Of a DNA stretch of 64,000 nt, positions 31,996-42,794 are shown piece by piece. The position numbers and the translations under genes are program-made. The DNA lies in NCBI GenBank assembly GCA_905221605.1, contig CAJNDS010002077.1:561501-625500 (forward strand). The letters run 5' to 3'. Positions within the stretch are counted from its first letter, which is position 1. The number at the start of each line of letters is the position of its first letter. Source of the DNA: Symbiodinium natans (taxonomy: Eukaryota > Sar > Dinophyceae > Suessiales > Symbiodiniaceae). Below the pieces are notes generated by a model that was given only the letters and a program-made list of their open reading frames with translations, was not told the origin of the DNA and did not search any database.

Positions 31996-33643
31996 TCCGA
32001 GCCTGACATGTGCTGTTTGCTCTTGTTTGCTCTTGTTTGCTCTTGTCGTGCGCTAAGTTCCATGCCACGAATTTCCGAACTGCGACAGCGAAGTCTAGAC
32101 TAGTCCAAGGATGCCCCCATCGTCCCGAAAAAGCCTCAAAATGGAACCGAAAGCAATCGAAGGTCACGCAGCGACGGCCACAGACATCACAAAAAGGTTT
32201 GAACAATGTTTCGCAGAGGGCAAGATTTTGCAAGCCTCAAGATCACACTGAAAAAGGACCGACCGCGCACGGTGGCCGCATAACCCGCTCTCTCAGACGC
32301 ACAGCTCAGCCTGGCACCCGCTAGGGTGCAGGAATGCAGTCCGCACATCGAGTGTCTTTGGATAAGGAGGAGGACCGTTCTTGGAGAAGCCTTTCAGCAG
32401 ATTCTCGTTTCCATTTCTCTCTGTACGGCTCTTCGGAAACCATTCGAGCGCTTTGGACTGCGGGAGGTTTTCTTAAATGTTGCACTGGCTTTAGTAGGGC
32501 CAGGGTCATTGATCACAAGTTTCCCAAGACTTTTCTGCGAAGTCAGCTTGTTGGGGTCACCCGCTATGCTCTCATCCTTTTTGGGAGATTTTTGTTGAGG
32601 GTCTGTGGCTGGGGTTTGTGCTTAGGGTTAGGGGTTAAGGGCTTAGAGTTTGTCTGACTCCGCCACCTAAGCAGCAGTCTGGAGAATCCAGGAAGCACGT
32701 CCAGTTCCATCAAAAACCTTCTTGGTTTTTCATGAAAACAGGCCCCCAACAGATTTTGTGATAAGGAGACGACGGCCCAGCCCGATTCGCTTTTGCAGGT
32801 TTGTTTGGGGTACGAGTACTCGCTATAGTCACAGATTCTTTGCAGGATTGTTTAAGGCCGTAAGGCTCTAAAGGGTTCTAAGGGCCCTAACTGCAGCCCC
32901 GGAAGGCTGGACAGCTTTAAGCCTTTTGGCTGTAAAGGTTTCAGGGCTTAAGGGCCTTGGCTTCAGCTCAGGTCCTCGTCCTCTAAATTTGTGTGGGGCT
33001 CCGGGGGCATTTCCTTATAATTATAGTGTCCCAGAATTGTTTGGGCGGGGAAGGGCCCTACCTAAAGCCAGTGCAACAGCAATCGGCAGAAAACCCATTC
33101 ATTGGGCGAAAAGTCAGCAAATGTCATTCCCGGCTTGACATTGCTTGAACTCCTCGTCGAGCCAGCCTTAACCTAGCGCCCCCAAAAAAAAGTGCGGTTC
33201 GTGCCATCCGGCGAGCTCGGACCGCATGAGACGAGATGACGGAGTGGACTGGACTTTCGTTCTCCCTCGTGCGCCGCGTTAGTCGAAGTGAGTGAACGAA
33301 GCAAACAAAGACTTAACTTGCAAAACAAGAGGGTGAAACAAAAAAGGCGAGACATTTGCGGCTCCAAGGTTCCGGGCAAGCAGTGCTGGGTCGCAGCAGG
33401 CCGCCCCCAAGGTCTCCGTTACGTCGGGAAGACTGAAGCAGGCAGAGAGCTGACCTTCTGAGTGGCACTGACCTGTTCAGGGCTTGCAACATTAGCACAG
33501 ATTGCTATGCAAGTCCTGAAAGGGGCCGTCCTATCATCCGAGGGCTAGTCCAGTCAGAAGGATCGCACCCCTGCATCGAGATGATCTGCTCCCCCCACTA
33601 CGTGTCCGCTTGCGGGAGATGCGAAGCCTACCCTCGTGTAATA
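31996..33643. other. Spacer; no gene supported
   Basis: Contains three copies of a 10-bp unit (TTTGCTCTTG) at 32018-32047, a short TTAGGG-like patch at 32618-32650, and a loosely repeated GGGCCCTAA/TTAAGGGCC stretch at 32850-32965. Open frames are small and unconvincing. Confidence 0.4.
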
Positions 33644-33649
33644 TTAACT

Positions 33650-35270
33650 GATTCTTGTCACGTAATTGAAGGACACTTGATTCAGAGGCAAACGGCCTGG
33701 AAGACTTGCTTCGCCTGAAACCCTGGCTTGTCCGCGACAGTTCTTGGCATCCTGGCGCCTCGACGCAATGCCTGGGCTCTTCTCAGCATCCTCTTTGGTG
33801 CCTGTGGTCACATCTACCAGTGCTGCCTCTGGCAGGATCTTGTTCTCATCTGCAGCTGATCTCGGCATGGGGGCATCCGCCGGATTCGAGGTCTCATGGA
33901 CTTCGCACTGGGCATCCACCCGGTTGCTAGTAGGGATGTCGTCTTTGGTCCAAGCCGCAGGCTCCATTTTGCCGAAGGTCTGACGCAGCTAGGCTGACAT
34001 CGAGCAGTGACAACACCTACCCTGGAGAGCTGAAGTGAACTTGGAGCGAGCTACAGCTGCGGCCCCCAGATCAACTATGTCCCAATGCCCAATTCCGCCA
34101 ATCGCGGCCCTCAGCGCACGCAGATTGCACGTTGCATTCGCTGTGCGCTCTGTCCCTGCGGCTCCTCGGCCGCTTTCAGCGCTTCGAGCCGGACAGCCAA
34201 CTCCAAGGCCTGGGCACAAGGCACCAAACACGAAATCGAGAGCTCTCGTAAGAACTTCTTTCGCAAGGAGGTCTTCCGAAGAGAGAGGTGACTGTGGGCT
34301 GACCTGGGTCCCGGACTTCTTGGCGAGTCTCGCTGTGCTTCTTGGCCAGGCGAGCATTCTCTCTTTGCCTGACAGCATCGCTTCAACTTACGTCAACTAA
34401 GGGATGCATGACACCCGTGCCTGAGACATATTTCGCGGACGGCATCCTCGACTACACAGGGACTCTTGTCACGAGGCGAATCAAGCCAAGCTGCGCGTTC
34501 TTTGATGCTTTTTGTGAAAAGAGTTGGCCGGCCTGATGCTCCCGAATGTAGACATCAGCCTGCACTTGTGGTAAACGAACACGGAGCGAACACGGCAAGC
34601 CATGTGAGACAAGCAGACGACTCCGAACTGCGGCTTCAGAATGCGAAAGTGGGACGAAAGCGAGATTGCGGCCTGCCACCGGGCTGCCTCCAAGGCAGAG
34701 CGGAGCTGGTCCATCTCCTGTCGGCCGTCCCTCCGTGCCCAGCACCCCGCCTTCAAGGAGCTGCCTCCGTATTGGACCGCTTCAGCTCATCGACCTCTGT
34801 CAGCTTCCCAGATACATGCAGCATGATTATTTTCCGGTATAACCCTTTAAAAAAAATGTCAAAGCTCGGAAGGAGTCTCGAAGAAGGGATTGGAATATTC
34901 GTGGCTTCTTGGCCCATGCCTGCTCTCTTCTGGCATGCTCGAGCTCAGCCACCTGCAAAACCCGCAGCCCGTATGATGGGAAGACTGGATACTGATGGGC
35001 ATCCGCTCACCAGACAGGATTTCGCTTTGAAAGGAACGAGCTTGCGACTTGGGACTGATTCCCAAACATTGGAGGCGGCTGGGAGGGCGCGTGGTTGGGG
35101 CGGGCATTCTTCATCCTACTTCGTGACAAGCAGACGTAGGATGTTGCTGGTGCCGAGCTTTCTTGTAGCTGAGCACTAGCTGACATGAGCGGTTCCATGA
35201 TGTCCAATGCCTTCAGGGCGTGCTGGCAGCGAAGTTCCTCGATCTCCTGGTGTCGTCTTTGACATCAAGT
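33650..35270 (-). CDS. Multi-exon coiled-coil protein, minus strand, unidentified
   Basis: Coding-like exons in minus-strand order: EIEELRCQHALKALDIMEPL after CCAG (about 35165-35245); VAELEHARREQAWAKKPRI after GCAG (about 34895-34955); RRDGRQEMDQLRSALEAARW (about 34670-34745); SSEDLLAKEVLTRALDF and, further on, AAIGGIGHWDIVDLGAAAVA ending at a GTAGGTG donor (about 34022-34290); and then LRQTFGK followed by an acidic disordered stretch (KDDIPTSNRVDAQCEVHETS and further), about 33700-33990. The first part is heptad-rich coiled coil and the last part is likely disordered. No family is recognised; a cytoskeletal or scaffold role would fit but is only a guess. Confidence 0.5.
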
Positions 35271-35499
35271 AGCTCGAGCTGCAGGAAAGAACATGACAAC
35301 ACGCAAGCTCATTGCGTGATCTTGTCTTTTCGTATTCCGCAAGCAGGCAGTGAGACTGCTAGCAGCTTCTAGTCGAACTCGCTAAGCTGCGTTGCAAACC
35401 ACCGCCACTGAAGTTCGCGGGCATGTCTTTGCGCGTCGTTCTTCACATCCTCCGCTCATCATATGTTGGCAGTCTGACATCGATAGCCATCCCTTCAAG

Positions 35500-36090
35500 C
35501 ATCTCCATCGAATCCTGCCTTACTCTCCAGCTGCACGTGCGCTAGGCGACGCAAGGTCAAGGAGGTTCTGCGTTTGGCACGGGGAACTTCCTGACCATCC
35601 CTTGCGCGAGCACCACAGCATGCTAGACCAGTGCTGGTACGTGCCACACTCTGCCGTCTTCGAATATCTTCGCATGATCCAGGCCTGGTGATGTCGACCT
35701 CAAGCATGGCCCGATGGCAGACATGCTCTCACAAATCATCCCATGCACAACAGACCTTCGAGGTGCCTTGGAATGATCGATACGATGAACGTAGAGCTTA
35801 TAGACCTCGGCCCTCATCACCAGCAGCGATCGAGGTTCCAGAAGCACCTCTGCGCAAGCTTGAGGCAGCAAGGACTGTTGCTTGCAGTTGCTCTGCCTCG
35901 AACCGAGGTGGAAGCTCAGGATAGGCCTTTCGAGATGTCATTTGAAGAAAGTAGGTTTCCATACACGCTCTGCCCTGCACCGTCTGGCAACAGGTGCCTT
36001 CTTCTCCACCAGACCAAAATGAAGCAGCGCAGGGCCTTCTAGGGTGAGGATCGCCACCTCCGGCTGAAACTGTGGCCCATCGCCTGCTGA
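35500..36090 (-). CDS. Minus-strand exon-like segments, probably upstream part of the coiled-coil gene
   Basis: A frame at 35798-35930 reads FEAEQLQATVLAASSLRRGA, and one at 35495-35610 reads RARDGQEVPRAKRRTSL, ending in a stop. Both are charged and helical and may be 5' exons of the coiled-coil gene to the left. Splicing was not solved. Confidence 0.3.
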
Positions 36091-36572
36091 AACACACACA
36101 ACAGACTTGCCAGAGCCTGCACAGCTCAACTCAACAGTTACTCAACCAATATGAAACCCATTCTTCATCTTCTTCATCTTCTTCATCCAGCCACGCTGCA
36201 ATGGGCATCGATGCCCTCACCAGGAGAGTAGCTGTTGACGAAGCATTGGTTCGGTGCTCCTGGACAATGCAATGCCCTAGTTCTACTATAACTGCTGGTC
36301 GTGAAAGGTTTGCATTCAGTCATCACCTCCAACCACACACACACACACTAGGCAATTGTGTTCAGGGCGATTTGTGCCGGCGCGAGAAGGAACAACAGAT
36401 TGAGAAACAAAAAACCTGAGATTGCCTGAAACAGCTGCAAACCCTTTGGCACTACGAGAGGACCATGCAGTGAGAGTTCCACACACACACACAGCTCCGG
36501 TGGAGGATGGAAGACAGGCCAATGCACAAAGGAAGGGACGCTGAAGTGAACTTAGGTGATACGTCAACTTAC

Positions 36573-36736
36573 GCACCATGGCCGTGAAGGAGCTCATGAC
36601 ACTTCTCTAAACCGGTTAAATCAAAGCACGCGTGTGAGATTCCTGCGAAGTCCCGCGCCTTCGGTGGCACCGACCCGAGCAAGGCTCGCTCCAAGTTCAC
36701 AGATTGCTTCTGGAAGGTCTTCACAGATCGCACCAT
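36573..36736 (-). CDS. Well-formed single exon, unidentified protein
   Basis: The exon begins after CATCCAG at 36736 with MVRSVKTFQKQSVNLERALL, continues GSVPPKARDFAGISHACFDL and ends TGLEKCHELLHGHG at a strong GTAAGT donor (36572). Sequence and splice signals are convincing; the family is not recognised. Adjacent frames at 36750-36980 may hold the preceding exon. A hydrophobic stretch FLFLNLLFLLAPAQIALN near 36355-36415 may be a later exon of the same gene. Confidence 0.5.
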
Positions 36737-37162
36737 CTGGATGAGGTACACCTGGCACCCCTGGTAGTGCCCGAGACATGTTCAGGAACCCTGTAACCAA
36801 GGGCGGCCGGCCTCCAAGGCACAAGAGCCTGCGCCGTCCCAGCTGTGTCCATCTTCCCTGCACTTGACACCATGCTCGCTTGATTCTTGCATCCTCTCGC
36901 AGTGCCCGTCCCACTTCCGTGCCTGTAACCCGTCCCCATAGAGGGTGGAAATCAGGAGCGCCTGAAAGATGGCGGCTCATGGGTGGTTCATGGGACCAAC
37001 GAAAAGACCTCGCCCAGCAAAGGCCTCCGCCTCAGATTTTATGAAATCCTTCACCAGAAACACGGGTAGGGCGTCATGTACCTGATGCCTGGCCCATGAT
37101 GGGTGAAGGCAAGCCTTGGAAGCGCCTTCCTGAATCCAAGTGTTTGAAAGATGCAGAGATGT

Positions 37163-37240
37163 GTGACTCGGGTTTCGGGTTTAGGGTTTAGGGTTTAGGG
37201 TTTAGGGTTTTGGGTTTAGGGTTTAGGGTTTAGGGTTTAG
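37163..37240 (+). repeat. Interstitial telomeric repeat, (TTTAGGG)n
   Basis: About ten nearly perfect TTTAGGG units (one TTTTGGG variant). It abuts the last codon of the GT8 gene, whose stop codon lies within it. Confidence 0.95.
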
Positions 37241-39258
37241 ACCAGGCGGTCCTTCCATGCCCGCCACCAGAGCGCACGCAGGTCTGCAACATCCTCCTCC
37301 AGCTTCGTGGCGCGGTCCCAAGGCCTTTGCAAACATTTTCCTCTGGGCACTGGTGATGGCTGCCGTCGTGACACATGTCTTACAGTATGTATGTAGGTAT
37401 GTATGTAGGTATGTATGTATGTGAATGCAGTATAATACTTCATACTTCATGATGCATCGTACTGGGTTATGGTGTGTGTATATGTATATATACAGGCCCC
37501 TTGAGTGGCCCCGAGTGGCCATATGAGCGCCGAGGCCGCGGCTTGCCCATGACGTAGTGCAGGATGGCGCACTTGTCAAGCCCAAGGTCTGCCCGGTGCT
37601 TCGGGTTCTTCATGGCATGCTGCAAAGCCTCCCAAGGTTCCAAGGTGCTTGCGACCCGGAGACGACGTCTTCGGAGGTTTTTGGGCGGAGGAGTTGGAAA
37701 GCCCAAGTGTGCCAAGGCACATTGAAAATCGAAGGCAGGGGAAGGATGCGCCCATGGAAGTAGCTGTTCAGGAAGTCCTGCTCGGCAAAAGGCCTCAACC
37801 AAGCAGGTGCTCAAGCATGTCCCCAGAAAAAATATCGCAAGTCCCACCCCAACCTGCACTGCAAAGAAGAAGAATGTGTCCAAGGCACATCAGGTGATCT
37901 ACGGCGAGTTGGAGGGCACCCGACTTTGCCTCTTGCCTGAGAGGTCCGGCACTTTTACTTTCAGTCAGCTCAAGAGAAGGACAGCTATGACCATATTAGG
38001 CCTTACAGGGGATGATGGGTGTGTCGCAATGATATGGGGCGGTTCGTTCTTTTTGAGGCTTGTTCCAGCAGGGCCACCAATTCTCCAGCGCCTCTCTCAT
38101 CTTGCCAAGCTCCAGCAGACTGGGCCGAAAGCTGAGCAGCCCCGCGTTGATGTAGAGGCCTTCTGCACATTACCACATACAGCAACGGGGAAAGCAGGCC
38201 TGTAAAACAAAGGAAAAACCGAAGGGGCCAAGTGCCGGCGTGGGACCATCTCTTGGTCCGGCTGTGTAATTGCACGATTCCGACCGCCAGCACTCACACG
38301 AGGGCACAGCAGCCAACCTGAGTGACACTGGAGATGTGTAACAAAATGGAGTTAAGTCTTCTTGCCCTCGTCTTGTGCAGTGAGGCATCGGCTGACCTTC
38401 TTGGGGAAGACAGTCCAACAGGTAGCTGATGTCACCAACTGCAAGCATGTCCAGATCCAATCCGAATTGCGGCCTTCTCAGCACGGCCGCAGCTCACAGC
38501 CTACCAGCATGTCCGAGTCCAAATAGACAACGACGTCATACTCCTCCCAGTAGCTATACACGCATGCCGTCCGGGGGAAGGTCATGCTGACTGCTGACAT
38601 GCAACAGTTCTGTTTGTTGATGCTGGAGCTGTTGAAGCGTGACCACTGTCTTTGGCTGTCTCAGGAGGCTGAGTAGGGCTGCTAGTTATGGCACACCTCC
38701 AAAGCCCAGAGCCCAAGCTTTCGCCAGCAGAAGCGGAAGTGCGGCCTCACGGCAATACTGGCAGGCGTGTCTAAGCCTGCTGCGAGTTTTCTCCGCAAGC
38801 AGCTGCTCACAGCTAGACTTTCAGCAGGCTCACAGGTCTCGATGCTTAACCGACACGCAGCGACTGCGACAACCCAGGCATCTGGCATCAGCGGTTCGCC
38901 TGCTTGCTGCGGTGGAGATACTGTCGGTAGGTCTTGCAACTCACGCACAACGACACCTGGCAGGCGAGTATGCTGGATCGATATCGACAAAACTGTAGCC
39001 CCGCCTGGCACAACCGTCAGTTCTACATCGCTAAAGACTACCACGTCGACGTCTGCCGGCAGTCGGGCGCGCAGGGTCGCCTGCTGGACAGCTGGACAAG
39101 CTGCATCGGCAATGCCACGTACGAAATATTACGACATCTTCTGAGAGAAAGCGTGTCACACAGTCCGCTCGCTGCAGAACAGCCGCAGACGTCACTAGTG
39201 CCCCCTGGCTGTAGTCTTCCGTCGCCAGGCTGACGAAGGCAACTCGCGGCCTCGCCAT
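37237..39258 (-). CDS. GT8-family (glycogenin-like) glycosyltransferase, complete nine-exon gene
   Basis: Retaining glycosyltransferase that would use a UDP-sugar. Exons are 39184-39258, 38957-39080, 38697-38776, 38501-38540, 38397-38438, 38078-38162, 37721-37793, 37537-37628 and 37237-37324, totalling 699 nt (232 residues), in frame from ATG to TAA. Family motifs occur in order: RVAFVSLATEDYSQGALV (N-terminal strand), WRKLGLWALE joined to YDVVVYLDSDML (DxD metal site), NAGLLSFRPS, AEQDFLN with LPLPSIFN, and ILHYVMGKPRPW with the metal-binding His. Introns are 62-284 bp; donors are GC at 39183, 38500 and 37536 and GT at the other five. The 37325-37536 intron holds an ATGT-rich microsatellite. 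The least certain junctions are the second exon start and the short link LPQEEGLY. There is no signal peptide, so it is probably cytosolic. The TAA stop is supplied by the adjoining telomeric repeat. Confidence 0.92.
37383..37442. repeat. ATGT-type microsatellite in a GT8 intron
   Basis: About ten TATG/TAGG tetranucleotides (37385-37425) inside the 212-bp last intron. Confidence 0.85.
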
Positions 39259-39269
39259 TGCACTCGGCT

Positions 39270-40387
39270 GCACTCGGCTGCAGTGTGCTGAGAGTGAGCA
39301 GGGCAACTGAAGTCTGCAAGGATCTGCTGGCATTTCGAGAGCAGCTCTCCTTTCCAAAGGCGTCCGGGCATGCACCGTGCTCCCAATTCCTTGAGCAGCG
39401 CAAGGTACAAGTACAAGAATGCCAAAGTATCATCACGCCACGAGCCTCGCTGGGGTGAGCGGGATCGCTCGCGGGAGCGCGGCGGCATGCTGGCGGATGA
39501 TGGGCATGGCCAACATGGCGATTTCTTCCTTTTTACGTATTCTTAATTGGGGCTACGGCCTCCAGGACGGGAGGACCTAGGGCGTTGAGCCTGCCTGGCG
39601 ATTTCGTGGAGACATCTACTGGTGTATCTGCAAATGCCGGCGCTGGAAAAATGGCTCTCAAGCAAGGCATCTGTAGGACTCCCGGTTCAAATTCAACTTC
39701 CAAGCATGCATGAAGATCCTCCTTGTGCAAGGAAGTCAGCAAGGACACCTGCCAAGCCGCTCTGCCCGACGTTTTGGATGGCATTGTCCGATCTTGCACT
39801 TATCAGCATGTCTCATGCCATTGCCACAAGCCCTGCTTGCAAATAGTTGGCCTGTTCTGAATTCTATGGCGTCTATTGAGTCTTGCAGCACTTCCGGCTC
39901 CGCCCGTCCTTCCCCCCTCCTACAAGCCCAGCTCGCCTCCCCACCCCCTTTCCTTTTCACTCACCAGGTACAGTACTCATCTAAACCAGATCTCCGGCGA
40001 AGTCTTGCATTCGATGCGCCATTGAACTGTCCATCTTTGCCTCTTCCGTGTGCTGCGCCTCGAGCTGTGCCAAGGCTCCAGCACACTCCGCCTGGGGCTT
40101 CAGGGCTGGAGATGATGTGATCACATCAAGGGGCGTTTCTGGTGGATGAGTCGTAACTTTGCCTTATGGTGTACACTTCGCGACTTCCTGGCCTCGTCAT
40201 CCTCCAACTCTGCCAGCTTAGGCAAGCCTCCGGTCCAGCGCGCTGCAAAATTGAGCTCTCTTGGCTAAACCCTGAACGCTAAACCCTGAACCCTGACACT
40301 CTGAGACTCTGAGACCTCGAAGTGGTCTGATACAGGGCAGTCTATCAGAACAAAACTTGGGGGGGGGGGGGGGCGAAGCCCCGTGGC
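39270..40387. other. Spacer, perhaps with small exons
   Basis: A minus-strand frame at 39533-39700 (FEPGVLQMPCLRAIFPAPAF) is weakly coding-like. A short CCTGAAC/CTAAACC patch lies at 40264-40300 and a poly-G run at 40361-40374. Nothing else is supported. Confidence 0.35.
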
Positions 40388-41640
40388 TTAGTCCTCATGT
40401 CTGCCTTCCGCCAGCTCCTCCTTGCAGGCGGCCATCTCTTCCTTGAGCCGCACGAGATCCTCGCTGCAAGCCTCAGGAGAAACTGGGAGAAACCGACAAA
40501 AACTCAGAGAGATTCAGAGAAATTCAGGGTGAAACAGAGAGATTCAGAGGGATTCAGACACCCGGATTTGGACAGCTTCACCTCACTGCGAGAAGAGCAA
40601 AAAGTTGAGGAGCCTGGAGCTGGCTGCGCAGGACCTCCGACTCCATGAAGCGCGCGATGGCCGGCGCAGCCTCCTCGCGCAGCTGCCTCACTGCCGCCTC
40701 TTCGAGCTCACCACATCACTCCCGCCCTGTTCCACCCCCCCTTCTGACCACAAATTACACTACGGTTGCACTGCGACACCCTGTGATGGCCACAACCAAA
40801 ACTTGGCCGCACCTCCACCTCAGCACTGCGTTGCACGGCCTCAAACCGAACGGGTATGCAGGTTGCTCACTGCGAGACCATGCTGAAGCATCCAGACTGC
40901 CAGGGATCGATGCCAAATCACGATCCCGCTCCGCGCGACGAACTTTGCGCGTCAGGAATGTGCGCTTCTCCTGCTTCGCACGTCCCCTCTCTCTGCCACC
41001 CCACCCCAGAATCCACCCCAGCCAAGGTGGCACCTCCAAGCTGTCAGCTTTCTCCTGCGCGACCAGAACTGCCACGACTACCAAAGCACTCAGAAACAAA
41101 CTTCCGAAGAAAGTGCCTTGGAAAAAGCACAGCACGAAGTGTCGCCTGGAGCTCCGCCAAGAGTGGCTCGCTCTCCCTCAGTTCCTCCTGCTTCGCTGGC
41201 ATTCGACTTCTTCACACATGAGCTCCATGAGCCAACAGTGGTGTGGACACGGTGTCTTCAGGGATGTGATGGGGTCTGATGGGATGTGAGGGATGAGGGA
41301 GCCGGTACGAGGCGGTAGTGCACAAGCTTTTCTACTACGTTCTCCTGCAGCGCCTCCACCACTTGGCGGACCTGTCGTGCCGAAAGCCATATTCAGTTCA
41401 GGATGCTGGGTACGTGTCCTGTCTCCGGTCCTTCAATGTCAGAAGGTCTGGAGAAAAGAGAGAGAGAGAGAGAGCGAGAGAGGGAGGAGAGAGAGGAGAG
41501 AGAGGGAGAGAGTGAGTGCAAGAGAGAGGGAAGGGGGGCGGGGGGGAGAAGCACCTGGCTGAACACCTCAGCCTTTGCCTCCTCGGACCAGGCAAGGTCA
41601 CCTGCACAGATACGCCGCGGCTGAACTTCCAAACCTCTCG
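40388..41640 (-). CDS. Coiled-coil protein, C-terminal exons (minus strand)
   Basis: The last exon 40388-40463 follows GCTTGCAG, reads EDLVRLKEEMAACKEELAEG and stops at TAA. An earlier exon (about 40610-40705) reads ELEEAAVRQLREEAAPAIAR, then MESEVLRSQLQ before a GC donor. Others read QEELRESEPLLAELQATLRA (about 41120-41190), VRQVVEALQENVVEKL after GACAG (about 41320-41375) and DLAWSEEAKAEVFSQVL (about 41555-41605). All are heptad-type helical sequences, so a long coiled-coil protein is clear, but its identity is not. A GA-rich tract at 41457-41535 lies in an intron or in a poorly conserved part. Confidence 0.55.
41457..41535 (+). repeat. GA-rich simple repeat
   Basis: GAGA/GGAGAGA microsatellite followed by a short G-rich stretch (41533-41546). 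Confidence 0.85.
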
Positions 41641-41999
41641 ACCATGCGAAGCTACATCTCCTTGTGATCAAGGAAGTGCGGGGCCTTTCTCCAACTTCAC
41701 AGCATCCCCAAGTTGCCGAATCGCATCGGAGCCTGGCGTCTGACCCCTGGAATTCTCAAAGGAAGCGCACAGCTTCGTGTGAGAAATTGAGATCCGAGAG
41801 CTGACGATACCACCCCTTCAACCTTAAGGTGAGCACCTCGGCTACAGCCCAAACCGGTAGGCACGCGGCGCCATGGAATGAGAAGCTCAGCCGGGCAGGC
41901 CAAGAACACTAGCCAAGGAAGGTAAGGAAGGTCTGGAATCCGCTGCAAATGTCGGACTCGCCTGTCCTTCGCCTGTTCCATCGCAAAAACCCTGACATC

Positions 42000-42430
42000 T
42001 TGAGTGATGTGATGCACGCTCTTGTTCACAGAACCCTGCCTGCTTGGCTCATGTGGAACCTGGCTGTATTGGCCTGTTAGGCTCCTTGCGCTCCCCGCGA
42101 CCTTGGGTGTTTTGGAGGTTTTGGAGTCGTGGTGTTTTTCGGACTGGTACAAAAATGTAAGCCGTGGTACCTTGGGCCCCGGCCGTCCCATTGCAGTCCC
42201 AGAGATACCTAGTAGCCCAGCACCCCCATAGCTTCTGAGCAGTCTTGACACAGTAGCGTTGCAGCCTGTGGTGGATGGACCTGTGAAGAGACTTGCGCAG
42301 CTTGCGTCTTTGTTTGCATCTGCTTGAGCCACACAATGCCGCACGCAGCTGCGCTCTGTTGCCCCACAGCTTGTGCACATCCGTCCCCAGCAGGCTCTTG
42401 TAGAACGCCTTTCTGCTAACTTGAACCCAA
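42000..42430 (-). CDS. Minus-strand exon-like region, frame uncertain
   Basis: All three minus-strand frames are open over much of this stretch. The best is KAFYKSLLGTDVHKLWGNRA followed by a basic segment (RRKLRKSLHRSIHHRLQRYC). Another contains QTKTQAAQVSSQ and ATLLCQDCSEAMGVLGY before a stop, bounded by CAG sites. It probably belongs to the coiled-coil gene to the left, but I cannot choose the frame with confidence. Confidence 0.3.
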
Positions 42431-42794
42431 CACAAAACACTGGAGGCCACAGGTAATTGCCCCAACCATTCAAGTCAATCCTTGCGAGCCTAGTGACTGG
42501 GCCTAGTGACCTGGTGTTGCTTTCAAGCTTTCCAATGAAGCCCCGCATCCGGCACGTTTTGTATTCATTGCGTCAAGTTGAGGACTCAGCTCTCCCACGT
42601 CCAGTCTTGCCACAGTTTCACCACGGCGGCAGCAGGAGGATGAGTGGCAGGTGAGAGGGCCGGTCACTGAAGCAGTTTGCGGACCGGCGAGAACATGAAC
42701 GTAGGATCATTCCTGCCATTCTCGGCACGCTACAATGGCCGACTTTGTTGTGGCCCTGGTGTGCCAAACTGGTGATGCATGTGACTGTGGGAAG

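Noticed and set aside
32880-32945. Spliced-leader relic around AAGCCTTTTGGCTGTAAAG
   Set aside because: Only the TTTTGGCT core matches the leader; the CCGTAGCC part is absent.
41697-42548. 283-codon minus-strand open frame as one gene
   Set aside because: All three minus frames are open here, intron-like stretches are included, and coding-like pieces switch frame; a single long protein is unlikely.
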